Below are positions 17,693-25,746 of a DNA stretch of 64,000 nt, piece after piece. Under the pieces are notes generated by a model, which did not search any database, was not told the DNA's origin, and was given only the letters and a program-made list of their open reading frames with translations. Numbering within the stretch: position 1 is the first letter of the stretch; each line of letters starts with the position of its first letter. Origin of the DNA: Thermomicrobiales bacterium (GTDB lineage Bacteria; Chloroflexota; Chloroflexia; Thermomicrobiales; UBA6265); NCBI GenBank assembly GCA_030447415.1, contig JAUJOZ010000012.1:60530-124529 (forward strand). The letters run 5' to 3'. The translations under genes and the position numbers were made by a program.

Positions 17693-17727
17693 CCGAAGAT
17701 CACGCGTTCCCGGGGAAGGAGCAGGCA

Positions 17728-20700
17728 ATGGACCAGACCCCAGAATCCCCACCCGCGAGCTTGTCCGACGCGCTCCGCCGCATCGTGGCCCGGATGCAGC
17801 GCATTTCGGGGGCGGACATCCTGTCGCTGTACCTATACGACGCGGACACCCAGACCTACTACGCGCCAATGGCCGTCGGGTTGCCGGCCGAGGGCTTGCT
17901 CGGCTCGATCGCCGACCTCCAGGACCAGCTCGCGCGCTACCTGGCAGACGCCGCGCAGGGCAAGGCCCCCGCAGCCGACGCGTTGCTGCCGAAACACTAC
18001 GGACCGAACGTCTGGCTGACCGTGACCCGGCGGACGCTCTACGCCAGGGACGCCCCCAGCGAGATCGACAGCAGCTTCATCCGCCGCTACCAGATTGGAT
18101 CGGTCGTCGGCCTGCCCCTGATCGCCGGCGACACCCTGGTCGGACTGCTCTACCTCAACTTCTGCGCCGCCTCGGGCGCGAGCCCGGAAGCCAGGACCGG
18201 CCGCAAGCGGCAGCCCGCCCCACCGCTCAGCGCCGAGCGTCTCGCCGAGTTGGAGCGCGAAGCGGGACAAGCCGCCCTCACCATCGAGCGGGCGCGCGAG
18301 GTGGAGGAACGAGCCGCCTTCGCGGCCGCCGGTGCCCTCGCCGTTCGGCTTGGCACGCCGGCGGCGGACGGCGTCGCGGACGGCGACGGCCTGCGTCGGC
18401 AGCTCGGGGAGGCGCTCGCCACGCTGCTCGACGCCACCGGCTGCATCGCCGCCGCCGTCTACCAGGTTGCTCCCATCCCGGGCACTCCGCGCGGACGCCT
18501 TGATCTCGTCGGCGAGCACGGGCTTCCGACCGCGCCGGCGGCGATCGACCTGCCCGACGCGCTGGCGTCGACGCCGCCCGCCGCGCCGTCGCGCTTGGAC
18601 CCGGCAGTTAGCGAGGCGATCGAGTCGGCATTGGAGGTGTCCGGGCTGCGCCTCGTCGCCGCCGTCCCGCTGCGCCGGGCGGATCAGCTCCATGGCTGGC
18701 TGCTCATCCTGGGCGAGGACCGGCTGACCCTCCTGCGGCGCGCCCCGGCCACCAGCCTGCTCCTCCAAACCACCGCGGACCTGATCGCCGGCGCCCTGGT
18801 CAGCCAGCGCCTGATCGCCACCATGGAGGAGACGAACCGCGTCCTCGGCGCGCTCAGCCGGATGGGGAGCGCCCTGCTCCAGCCGGGGGCTTCCCGGCAG
18901 CAGGTGCTCGACGCGGTCGCGCGCCACCTGACCGACCCACAGGTGCCGGAGTTCGCGTTCCAGTTCGCTGCCGTCTACTTACTCGAGGAGACCACCGGGC
19001 ACGCGGGCGGGCCGGACACGCTGGTGGTGCGAATGGCCGCCGGCGCGGCGACCGCGGACAGCATCGACGCCACGCCGAACCGCGATCTGCGGGCCACGGG
19101 CTGGGGCGTCCCTCGCGTCCCTCGCTGGGTTCAGCTGACCGATCGGACGCTCAGCCCGGCCGACGTGCTGGTCCACACCGCCCGCCACCGGCAGGTCGTC
19201 GTCCTGGGGACGGTCGGGAACGGGGTCGGGGACAGCGGGAGCGATGACCTCGTGGCAGGGTACCCACCGGAGCAGGTGCACCGTCGCACCGTTCCGGCGC
19301 TGCGGAGCGATGGTGGGACGGCTGCGCTGGTCCCCGCCGTCCTCATCGACCAGGCCGACGCGCCCGGCGTTCCCGGCTCGCACGCCGCCCTGCCGGCGGT
19401 GCCGTTCACGCTCGACGGCGACATCTTCGAGGGGAGCGGGCATCGCGATCTCGTCCGGGTCTTCGTGCCGTTCGGGCTTTCCCCGGACCCGCAGGCGTCG
19501 GCGACCGGGGTGCTGGAGGCGGGTTATCACCGCTCGCATCGACGCCAGCTCGGCCGGGCCCAGATCGAGGCGTTGCGGGCCGGTGCTGCTCAGGTCGCCG
19601 TCGCCGCCGAAACCGCCCGCCTCTATGAGGACGTCAAGCGGCACGCCGAGCAGCTCGAGATCACGACGGACGTCAGCAAGGCGATCGCCTCGTCGATCGA
19701 CCTCGACCAGACGCTGCGCCTCGTCGCCCGCAACCTGGTCCGCCTGGTCGACGCCTCGCTCTGCCAGATCGCCCTCTACGAAGAGGACGGCTCCGCCTGG
19801 CAGGGGGCCGCTGCTTCGGATGAGGAGGCGCTCTGGCGCCGGCAGCGGGGTGAGCGACCCGAGCCCTCGTTCCTCTTCGACGTCCTCGACCGACGCGCGC
19901 CGCTGGTGATCGAGGACGCCTCGAACAGCGACCTGGTCAACCCCTACTACGCCCGCCGCTTCGGCATTCGCTCCTTGCTGGCGCTGCCGCTGATCGCCGG
20001 CGATCAGCCGATCGGCGCGGTGGTGCTGGCGCAGCGGGAGCACCCCCGTCGCTTCACCGCCGACGAGGTGCAGCGGACCCACGGCCTCGCGCACCAGGCG
20101 GCGATTGCGATCAAGAACGCCCGCCTCCACGCGTTCGCCGAGGAGGAGCACCATATCCAGAAGGATGTCCTGGTCCTCGGGTTCGGCGAATGGGGCCGGA
20201 AGGCCTACCAGCACCTCGTGGCCCTCAAGCAGTTCTTCAACTTCAAGACCCACGTCGTCGTGCCGTACCGCCCCGGGCGCGAGGAGGAATACGCCGCCCG
20301 TGAGCAGGAGGTGGTTGCTCGCGGTGACGCCTTCTACCTGGACCGGCCGGAGGCCCCAGCCGTCGAGCAGCTCAAGCGCGCCCTGGAGTCGAGCTGCTAC
20401 GTCATCACCTACATTGCGACCCCGGCCGCTACGCACCTGCCGGTGCTGGCCGAGTACTACGATCTGAGCGACGTGGTGGTGATCGAGAAGCCGCTCGGCG
20501 CCCCGCCGGAGGCCTACCGCGCGTTCTTGGACACGGTCGATGGCAGCGTCGAGATCGTCGCCGCTGACCACTACTACTTCAAGCTGGAGGTGCGGCTGCT
20601 CCAACTGCTGCTGACGGAGGAGCGGACACTCAAAGCCTTCATCGATAGCATGGAGGAGATCGAGCTAGAGCTGCTGGAGGAGCGACCACTCACGGGCGCC

Positions 20701-21342
20701 GCCGGCGACATCGGGATCATCGCGGACATGGTGCCGCACGCCTTCGCCATCGTCTCACTCTTCACGCCGATCGACCGCGTCCGCTTCGCGGCGGAGCCAG
20801 GGGCGATGCTGCTCGGTCGCCAGGAGCCCCTCCAAGGCGAGAAGGAGACGTATGCGCGTCTGGTCTTCACCTTCCCGCATCAGGAGCGAACGGTGCGACT
20901 GGTGATCACGGTCGGCAAGGGGGTGGAGAACGCGAAGTGGATCAAGCTCAACGGCGAGAAGCGGCTGGGTAACCGGCGCAGCTTCTACAAGTTCGACTTT
21001 GGGAAGGGCGAGGCCATCGACGGGACCCAGACCAATCTGCGCGCCGCCACGCGCGCGATCCGCGAGCCGGGCGTCCCGGACACGGCCCACCTGACGATGC
21101 TGCGCCATGTGATCGAAAAGCGACACCCCGCCGTCGGCATCCTGGCGATCCGGGAGGCGATACGCTCCAACCAGCGCATCCAGGAGCTTGAGACGCTGGC
21201 CGGCGAACTCCTCGCCCGAGGAGAGTGGACGCCATATCGTCAGGGACAACGCCCGGAGTTCCCCGGCGCGAGCCCCCTCCGCTGGCCCGGGGAGGTGGAC
21301 GCGTCCATGCCGGAGGTTCGCCAAGCGCGTCAAGCGGACTAG
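17728..21342 (+). CDS. Multi-GAF sensor fused to a C-terminal NAD(P)-dependent dehydrogenase domain
   Basis: A 1204-residue protein; the ATG follows GGAAGGAGC. Residues 1-200 are a GAF domain ('RYQIGSVVGLPLIAGDTLVGLLYLNF', core VVGLPLIAGDTLVGLLY). Residues about 220-350 and 370-620 look like two divergent GAF-like modules. Residues about 640-800 are a clear GAF ('IRSLLALPLIAGDQPIGAVV', ending in a helix leading to the next domain). From about 811 to 1170 there is an oxidoreductase: 'VLVLGFGEWGRKAYQHL' (Rossmann Gly motif), 'TYIATPAATHLPVL', 'VVVIEKPLGAPPEAY' (about 918) and 'AADHYYFKLEVRLLQLLL' (about 946). EKPLG is shared by Gfo/Idh/MocA and glucose-6-phosphate dehydrogenases; the DHYYFKLE motif recalls the DHYLGKE active-site motif of the latter. 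No transmembrane segment, kinase or cyclase domain is present. It likely senses a small ligand and controls a sugar or sugar-phosphate oxidation. aroA follows 67 bp downstream. Confidence 0.8.
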   Translation: MDQTPESPPASLSDALRRIVARMQRISGADILSLYLYDADTQTYYAPMAVGLPAEGLLGSIADLQDQLARYLADAAQGKAPAADALLPKHYGPNVWLTVTRRTLYARDAPSEIDSSFIRRYQIGSVVGLPLIAGDTLVGLLYLNFCAASGASPEARTGRKRQPAPPLSAERLAELEREAGQAALTIERAREVEERAAFAAAGALAVRLGTPAADGVADGDGLRRQLGEALATLLDATGCIAAAVYQVAPIPGTPRGRLDLVGEHGLPTAPAAIDLPDALASTPPAAPSRLDPAVSEAIESALEVSGLRLVAAVPLRRADQLHGWLLILGEDRLTLLRRAPATSLLLQTTADLIAGALVSQRLIATMEETNRVLGALSRMGSALLQPGASRQQVLDAVARHLTDPQVPEFAFQFAAVYLLEETTGHAGGPDTLVVRMAAGAATADSIDATPNRDLRATGWGVPRVPRWVQLTDRTLSPADVLVHTARHRQVVVLGTVGNGVGDSGSDDLVAGYPPEQVHRRTVPALRSDGGTAALVPAVLIDQADAPGVPGSHAALPAVPFTLDGDIFEGSGHRDLVRVFVPFGLSPDPQASATGVLEAGYHRSHRRQLGRAQIEALRAGAAQVAVAAETARLYEDVKRHAEQLEITTDVSKAIASSIDLDQTLRLVARNLVRLVDASLCQIALYEEDGSAWQGAAASDEEALWRRQRGERPEPSFLFDVLDRRAPLVIEDASNSDLVNPYYARRFGIRSLLALPLIAGDQPIGAVVLAQREHPRRFTADEVQRTHGLAHQAAIAIKNARLHAFAEEEHHIQKDVLVLGFGEWGRKAYQHLVALKQFFNFKTHVVVPYRPGREEEYAAREQEVVARGDAFYLDRPEAPAVEQLKRALESSCYVITYIATPAATHLPVLAEYYDLSDVVVIEKPLGAPPEAYRAFLDTVDGSVEIVAADHYYFKLEVRLLQLLLTEERTLKAFIDSMEEIELELLEERPLTGAAGDIGIIADMVPHAFAIVSLFTPIDRVRFAAEPGAMLLGRQEPLQGEKETYARLVFTFPHQERTVRLVITVGKGVENAKWIKLNGEKRLGNRRSFYKFDFGKGEAIDGTQTNLRAATRAIREPGVPDTAHLTMLRHVIEKRHPAVGILAIREAIRSNQRIQELETLAGELLARGEWTPYRQGQRPEFPGASPLRWPGEVDASMPEVRQARQAD

Positions 21343-21409
21343 CCAACTCGCCGGCGCGGACGATGCCGTGCGGCAGTGAGGGCAAGACCGACAAGGAACG
21401 CCGACGCCC

Positions 21410-22717
21410 ATGACCGCCACGACCTACCCCGCCGTCCTCGCCCTCGACCCCGCCGCCCGGCCGATCGACACGACGGTGCGCCTTCCCGGCTCAAAGAGCA
21501 TCACCAACCGGGCGCTCCTCGTCGCCGCCCTGGCCGATGGCGACAGCGAGCTGACCGGGGCGCTCCACAGCGACGACACCCACTACATGGCGCAGGCGCT
21601 CAACGCGCTCGGGATCGCCGTCGAGAGCGACGAGCCGGGGGAGCGCTTCGCCGTCCGCGGCGGGGGCGGCGCGTTCGGTGTCGACCGGGCCGACCTCTTC
21701 GTTGGCAACGCCGGCACCGCGATGCGTTTTCTGACCGCGGCGCTGCCGCTCGGGCGCGGTGTGTACCGGATCGACGGAGTACCGCGCATGCGGCGCCGCC
21801 CGATCGCCCCCCTCCTCGACGCGCTCGTCGCCTTAGGGGCCGACGCGCGGAGCGAGGAGGGCACTGGTTGTCCGCCCGTCATCATCCGCGCCACCGGGCT
21901 GCGGGGGGGGCGCGTGCGGATGGCCGGCGACCAGAGCAGCCAGTACTTCAGCGCCCTCCTCCTGACCGGTGCCTACGCCGAGGAGGGCATCGAGGTGACC
22001 GTTGAGGGCGACCTCGTCTCCAAGCCATACATGCCCCTGACGGCCGCGGTCATGGCCGCCTTCGGAGTTGAGGCGGAGTTGGACCAGGAGCGGTGGCGCA
22101 CCTTCCGCGTGGCCCCGGGGCAGCGCTACCGCGGCCGCGCGTACCGCGTGGAGCCGGACGCCTCGAACGCCTCCTATTTCTTCGCCGCCGCGGCCGTCAC
22201 GGGCGGTCGGGTCCGGATCGAGGGTTTGGGTCGGGGCTCCGCCCAGGGTGATCTCCGCTTCCTCGACGTGCTGTCCGCGATGGGCGCCGCCATCACCGAG
22301 GAGGTCGACGCGGTCGAGGTCCACGGCCCGGCGGACGGCAAGCTCCGCGGCGTCGACGTCGACATGGGCACCATCTCCGACACTGCCCAGACACTGGCCG
22401 CCATCGCCCCCTTCGCCGACGGACCGACCACGATCCGCGGCATCGCCCACGCCCGCCTCAAGGAGACCGACCGCGTCGGCGCGCTGGTGGCCGAGCTGCG
22501 CCGGCTCGGCCAGGGGGTGGAGGAGCGGCCGGACGGCCTGACGATCCACCCCGCCTCGATCATCCCTGCCGACATCCGCACCTACGACGACCACCGGATG
22601 GCGATGAGCTTCGCCGTCACCGCCCTGCGCGCCCCCGGCGTCCGCATCCTCGACCCCGGCTGCGTCGCGAAGACGTTCCCCGCCTTCTTCGACCGACTGG
22701 CCGAACTGAAAAGCTAG
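21410..22717 (+). CDS. aroA: 3-phosphoshikimate 1-carboxyvinyltransferase (EPSP synthase)
   Basis: A 435-residue enzyme of the shikimate pathway that joins PEP to shikimate 3-phosphate. All expected motifs appear in order: LPGSKSITNRALL (about 25), 'GNAGTAMRFLTAALPLG' (about 102), 'RMRRRPIAPLLDAL', 'GDQSSQYFSALLL', 'ARLKETDRVGAL' (about 350) and 'YDDHRMAMSFAV' (about 395). The GNAGTAMR and KETDR sequences fit the class I type. The ATG at 21410 is preceded by AAGGAA. It sits 67 bp behind the GAF-dehydrogenase gene and may share its transcript. A mobile-element cluster begins 10 bp after the stop. Confidence 0.95.
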   Translation: MTATTYPAVLALDPAARPIDTTVRLPGSKSITNRALLVAALADGDSELTGALHSDDTHYMAQALNALGIAVESDEPGERFAVRGGGGAFGVDRADLFVGNAGTAMRFLTAALPLGRGVYRIDGVPRMRRRPIAPLLDALVALGADARSEEGTGCPPVIIRATGLRGGRVRMAGDQSSQYFSALLLTGAYAEEGIEVTVEGDLVSKPYMPLTAAVMAAFGVEAELDQERWRTFRVAPGQRYRGRAYRVEPDASNASYFFAAAAVTGGRVRIEGLGRGSAQGDLRFLDVLSAMGAAITEEVDAVEVHGPADGKLRGVDVDMGTISDTAQTLAAIAPFADGPTTIRGIAHARLKETDRVGALVAELRRLGQGVEERPDGLTIHPASIIPADIRTYDDHRMAMSFAVTALRAPGVRILDPGCVAKTFPAFFDRLAELKS

Positions 22718-22727
22718 GGGCTAGGGC

Positions 22728-22870
22728 TTATACGGCGTCCGGGTGACCACCGGGCGCTCCCGTCACGGACGTCGGTCCTCACCCCCGACCCCGCTCCCGG
22801 TGCGCGGGAGAGGGGAGCTCGTCCGAGGTCGGCGGGGCGAACGCCAAGCGATCACCCGGAGACCGAATTA
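22728..22870. repeat. MITE-like repeat, copy A (143 bp)
   Basis: Begins TTATACGGCGTCCGGGTGA and ends TCACCCGGAGACCGAATTA, so the ends are inverted repeats of about 19 bp with three mismatches. The interior is G+C-rich with no open frame of its own. A near-identical element lies inverted at 48574-48713. Copy A starts 10 bp after the aroA stop codon. Size and terminal inverted repeats are typical of a non-autonomous transposable element. Confidence 0.75.
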
Positions 22871-22874
22871 GGAC

Positions 22875-24097
22875 TAGTGGAGCGTCAAGGCTGGTGTGCC
22901 GGTGGCGGTGCGCGTGCGGGGCGGGGGCATCGACCCGCCGCCCTCTCGTCGGAGCGCCTGCCATGGCCTATCCCTACCGCGTCGAACTAACCGAGGAGCA
23001 GCGGGCCGAGCTGCGCGGCCTCGTCGGAGGCGGCACCGCGCCAGCGCGGGCGCTGACCCGCGCCCGCGTGCTGCTGAAGGCCGACCACGGCGAGGGCGGC
23101 CCCGGCTGGTCCGACGCGGCGATCGCCGGGGCGCTGGACGTCAACCCGAGCACCGTGCTGCGGGTGCGACGCCAGTTCGTCCGGGAGGGATTGCCCGCGA
23201 CCCTGGCGCGCAAGCGGCCCGACCGGGTCTACGAGCGCGCGCTGGACGGGGAGCAGGAGGCCAAGCTGATCGCCCTCGCCTGCTCGGAGGCGCCGGAGGG
23301 AACCGCCCGCTGGAGCCTGCGCCTGCTCGCTGACGAACTGGTCCGGCTGGAGGTGGTGGAGGCGATCTCCCACGAGACCGTGCGCCAGACGCTCAAAAAA
23401 ACGAGCTCAAGCCGTGGCTAGTGGAGCAGTGGTGCCTGGCGCCCACCGCCGACCCCGACTTCGTGTGGCGCATGGAGGACGTGCTTGCGGTGTACGAGCG
23501 GCCGCTCGACCTCGCCCGTCCGGTCGTCTGCCTCGACGAGACGAGCCGGCAGTTGCTGGGGGAGGCGCGCCCGCCGCGCCCGGTCGCCCCCGGCCGACCG
23601 GCCCGCCACGACCCGGAGTACGTGCGCGGCGGCGTGGTCAACCGCTTCCTGGCGGCCGAACCGCTCCGAGGGTGGCGGGCGGTCATGGTCAGCGACCGGC
23701 GCACCCGGCTCGACTTCGCCGCCTGGGTTAAGGAACTGCTCGACGTCCACTATCCGACCGCCGAGCGGATCGTGCTGGTGCTCGATCAGCTCAATACCCA
23801 CTCGCCGGCTTCGCTGTACGCGGCCTTCCCACCCGCCGAGGCCAAGCGCTTGACCGACAAACTGGAGATCCCCGACACGCCCAAGCACGGCTCCTGGCTC
23901 AACATGGCCGAGCTCGAATTGAGTGCGCTCCAGCGGCAATGCCTACGGCAGCGGCCGGGCGACCGAGCGGGAGGTCGCGGCTTGGGCCCGCCGACGCAAC
24001 GACCGAACCAAACGGATCGATTGGCAATTCACGACCGACGACGCACGCACCAAACTTCGCCGGCTTTACCCGGCATTCCAGCCTTGACGCTCCACTA
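22875..24097 (+). mobile_element. IS630-family insertion sequence
   Basis: About 1.22 kb. The ends are perfect inverted repeats: TAGTGGAGCGTCAAGGCTGG at 22875-22894 and its reverse complement at 24078-24097; similarity continues inward (GCCGG) after a two-base mismatch. TA is present at both outer ends, as expected for IS630-type insertion with TA target duplication. The transposase lies between them in two frames. The left end is only 4 bp from the right end of MITE copy A. Confidence 0.9.
22963..24087 (+). pseudogene. IS630-family transposase, two frames with a -1 slippage site; C-terminus damaged
   Basis: Frame 1 (22963-23421) encodes the helix-turn-helix N-terminal part ('DAAIAGALDVNPSTVLRVRR'). 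At 23394-23401 the sequence CTCAAAAAAACG contains an A7 run; a -1 slip joins it to frame 2 ('KKNELKPWLVEQWCLAP'). Programmed -1 frameshifting on an A-run is known for IS630 elements. Frame 2 holds the DDE residues: Asp in 'VVCLDETSRQL', Asp in 'VLVLDQLNTHS', Glu in 'GSWLNMAELELSAL'. Near 23940 the reading frame is lost again: the expected tail 'ATEREVAAWARRRN...YPAFQP' is found in another frame ending at TGA 24085-24087, with about six residues missing. This second break is probably inactivating. Confidence 0.8.
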
Positions 24098-24599
24098 GGG
24101 CCTGTCCGCAACCCTACAGCCACCGACCCCGCCGACAAATCCGAGAAGCCGTTGGCTGTCGACCGTGGCCGCCGGACGTCGGCGGGGAACGCGCGTGCGC
24201 TGGCTCACCGGCGGGGCGTCCGCCACACGAAGACCGCAGTGTCGGGCGGCTGTTCGGCGAACAGACCCGTCGCACCACCTCCGTCCCCGACGCCGCACCT
24301 ACCGGTCCAAGACGTTTGTCCTTCAGCTTGGTAGGCGCTGCGGAGGAACACCCGCTTCAAACGGCAGGCGGTGCGATCGCGGCGCTCTCCTCGCTCGGCG
24401 CGCGAGCAGTCAAGGCGGCCGCTGACCGTCATCAGAAGTTGCGGTCTCACGAGTTTGCGCTAATTTACACGGTCACAAGCACGCTTTAGCGCTGACTCAT
24501 CCATTACTGCGGCTGAGGGAATCAGACCCTGAAGCAGGGCTGCACAGCACACGGAGTGGGCACGAGCGGCCGGACGTGGTGTCGCGACACCGGGGGGCG
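24098..24599. other. Intergenic after the IS, no feature seen
   Basis: About 500 bp between the IS630 right end and the next gene. Frames have shadow composition. A relatively A+T-rich patch at 24465-24515 could hold a promoter, but no pair of boxes is convincing. Confidence 0.4.
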
Positions 24600-25469
24600 A
24601 TGATGGTGTCGGACGGCGTGGAAACGGGGCTGTTCCTGGGCAAGATCCCCTACATCAAGGGCGGCTCCGGTCCGAGGCAGGTCGTCGTCTTCTTCGGAGG
24701 CAACGCGCTCCTCAGGCGCCTCGACCGGTCGGACGCGCGTCGATACGCCGGCATGATCGCCGCGCTCCTCCCCGAGGGCACAACCTTCCACATCCTGGGC
24801 TACGAGGAGGATCCGCCCCCGTCCTACGGTCTCGACGCGATAGTCCACGACCTTGCGCGGATGGTGGGCGAGGAGATCGGACGGGCGACGGTCGTCGGCG
24901 TCTCGTTCGGAGGCTTCGTGGCTCTCCGGTTCGCGGCGACCCACCCGGAGCTCGTCGACAAGCTGGTCCTGATGGTCAGCGCCCATCGGTTCTCCGCCGA
25001 GGGGCAGCGGAGGATCGAGGCCCAGATCGCCTCTCTGGAGGCCGGCAATCTCTACGGCATGGTGCGCGACAACGCGGTCCTGTTCCGGCGGCCCTGGTAC
25101 AACTGGCTCGTGCGGCTCCGGTACCGGCGGTGCAAGGGGCGACTCGCCGCGGAGCTCAACGACCCGGCCTCGATCGCCCGGGCTTACCGGGCCCTCTTCT
25201 CGACCGACTTCGAGCGGAACAGCGCGTATGCCGCCAGGATCGGCGCCGAGACGCTGATCATCGGGGGGACCGCCGACCAGTTCTTCGGCCGCGACGACTT
25301 TGAGGAAACCGCGCGGGTGATTCCCCGGGCACGGCTCGAGTTGTTCGAGGGCGAGCGGCACATGCTCCCCGTCGAACGGAGGCGGCACGTCGCCAGGCTC
25401 CTCGCGGACTTCCTGGGGGGTGCTGACGGGCCGCGGCCGGAGCACCTAGCCTACAAAGCAGACGAGTGA
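24600..25469 (+). CDS. Alpha/beta-hydrolase
   Basis: A 289-residue hydrolase. The ATG at 24600 (or the next at 24603) follows GGGGGGCG. The nucleophile elbow is 'VVGVSFGGFVALRFA' (Ser, about residue 102), the acid is in 'IIGGTADQFFGRDDF' and the His is in 'FEGERHMLPVERR': an intact triad. The N-terminus 'VVVFFGGNALLRRL' supplies the oxyanion strand with Gly-Gly in place of His-Gly. The family covers esterases, lipases and related enzymes; the substrate is unknown. It is downstream of the IS630 element and ends before a GT-C gene 277 bp away. Confidence 0.82.
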   Translation: MMVSDGVETGLFLGKIPYIKGGSGPRQVVVFFGGNALLRRLDRSDARRYAGMIAALLPEGTTFHILGYEEDPPPSYGLDAIVHDLARMVGEEIGRATVVGVSFGGFVALRFAATHPELVDKLVLMVSAHRFSAEGQRRIEAQIASLEAGNLYGMVRDNAVLFRRPWYNWLVRLRYRRCKGRLAAELNDPASIARAYRALFSTDFERNSAYAARIGAETLIIGGTADQFFGRDDFEETARVIPRARLELFEGERHMLPVERRRHVARLLADFLGGADGPRPEHLAYKADE

Positions 25470-25628
25470 TGACGCAGCACTAGGGGCCGGGCACGGGGGA
25501 CCAGGTGTGGTGGGCCGGCGCCCTGGGGAGCTGTCGGGCGCGCGCCGTTCTTAGCACGGTGTTCCCCCTTGGGCCTTGCTCCTTGACCCTCGTTCGACGC
25601 CGTCCCTGTCGCCTCGCCGCCGTCGGCC

Positions 25629-25637
25629 TGCTACACT
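25629..25637 (+). promoter_or_regulatory. Extended -10 box TGCTACACT
   Basis: Same 9-mer as at 6291-6299, here about 110 bp upstream of the start at 25747. No good -35 box. Suggests an extended -10 promoter for the duplicated membrane protein. Confidence 0.4.
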
Positions 25638-25746
25638 CCGGCCCGTTCCATCTGGCGGGATGACGGCACTGCCGCCCGCATCGGCGCCCGCCAACGTGCA
25701 TCGGACCGCTTGAGTGCCGCCCCTTGGGGGGTGGTGGAGCTGCCGC

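Noticed and set aside
17329..17703. Minus-strand open frame of 124 codons in the gap before the GAF fusion
   Set aside because: The plus strand in the same place reads a clear M29 aminopeptidase tail; the minus frame is its shadow.
18979..20604. 541-codon minus-strand open frame opposite the GAF-dehydrogenase gene
   Set aside because: Shadow of the GAF and dehydrogenase codons; no ribosome binding site or domain.
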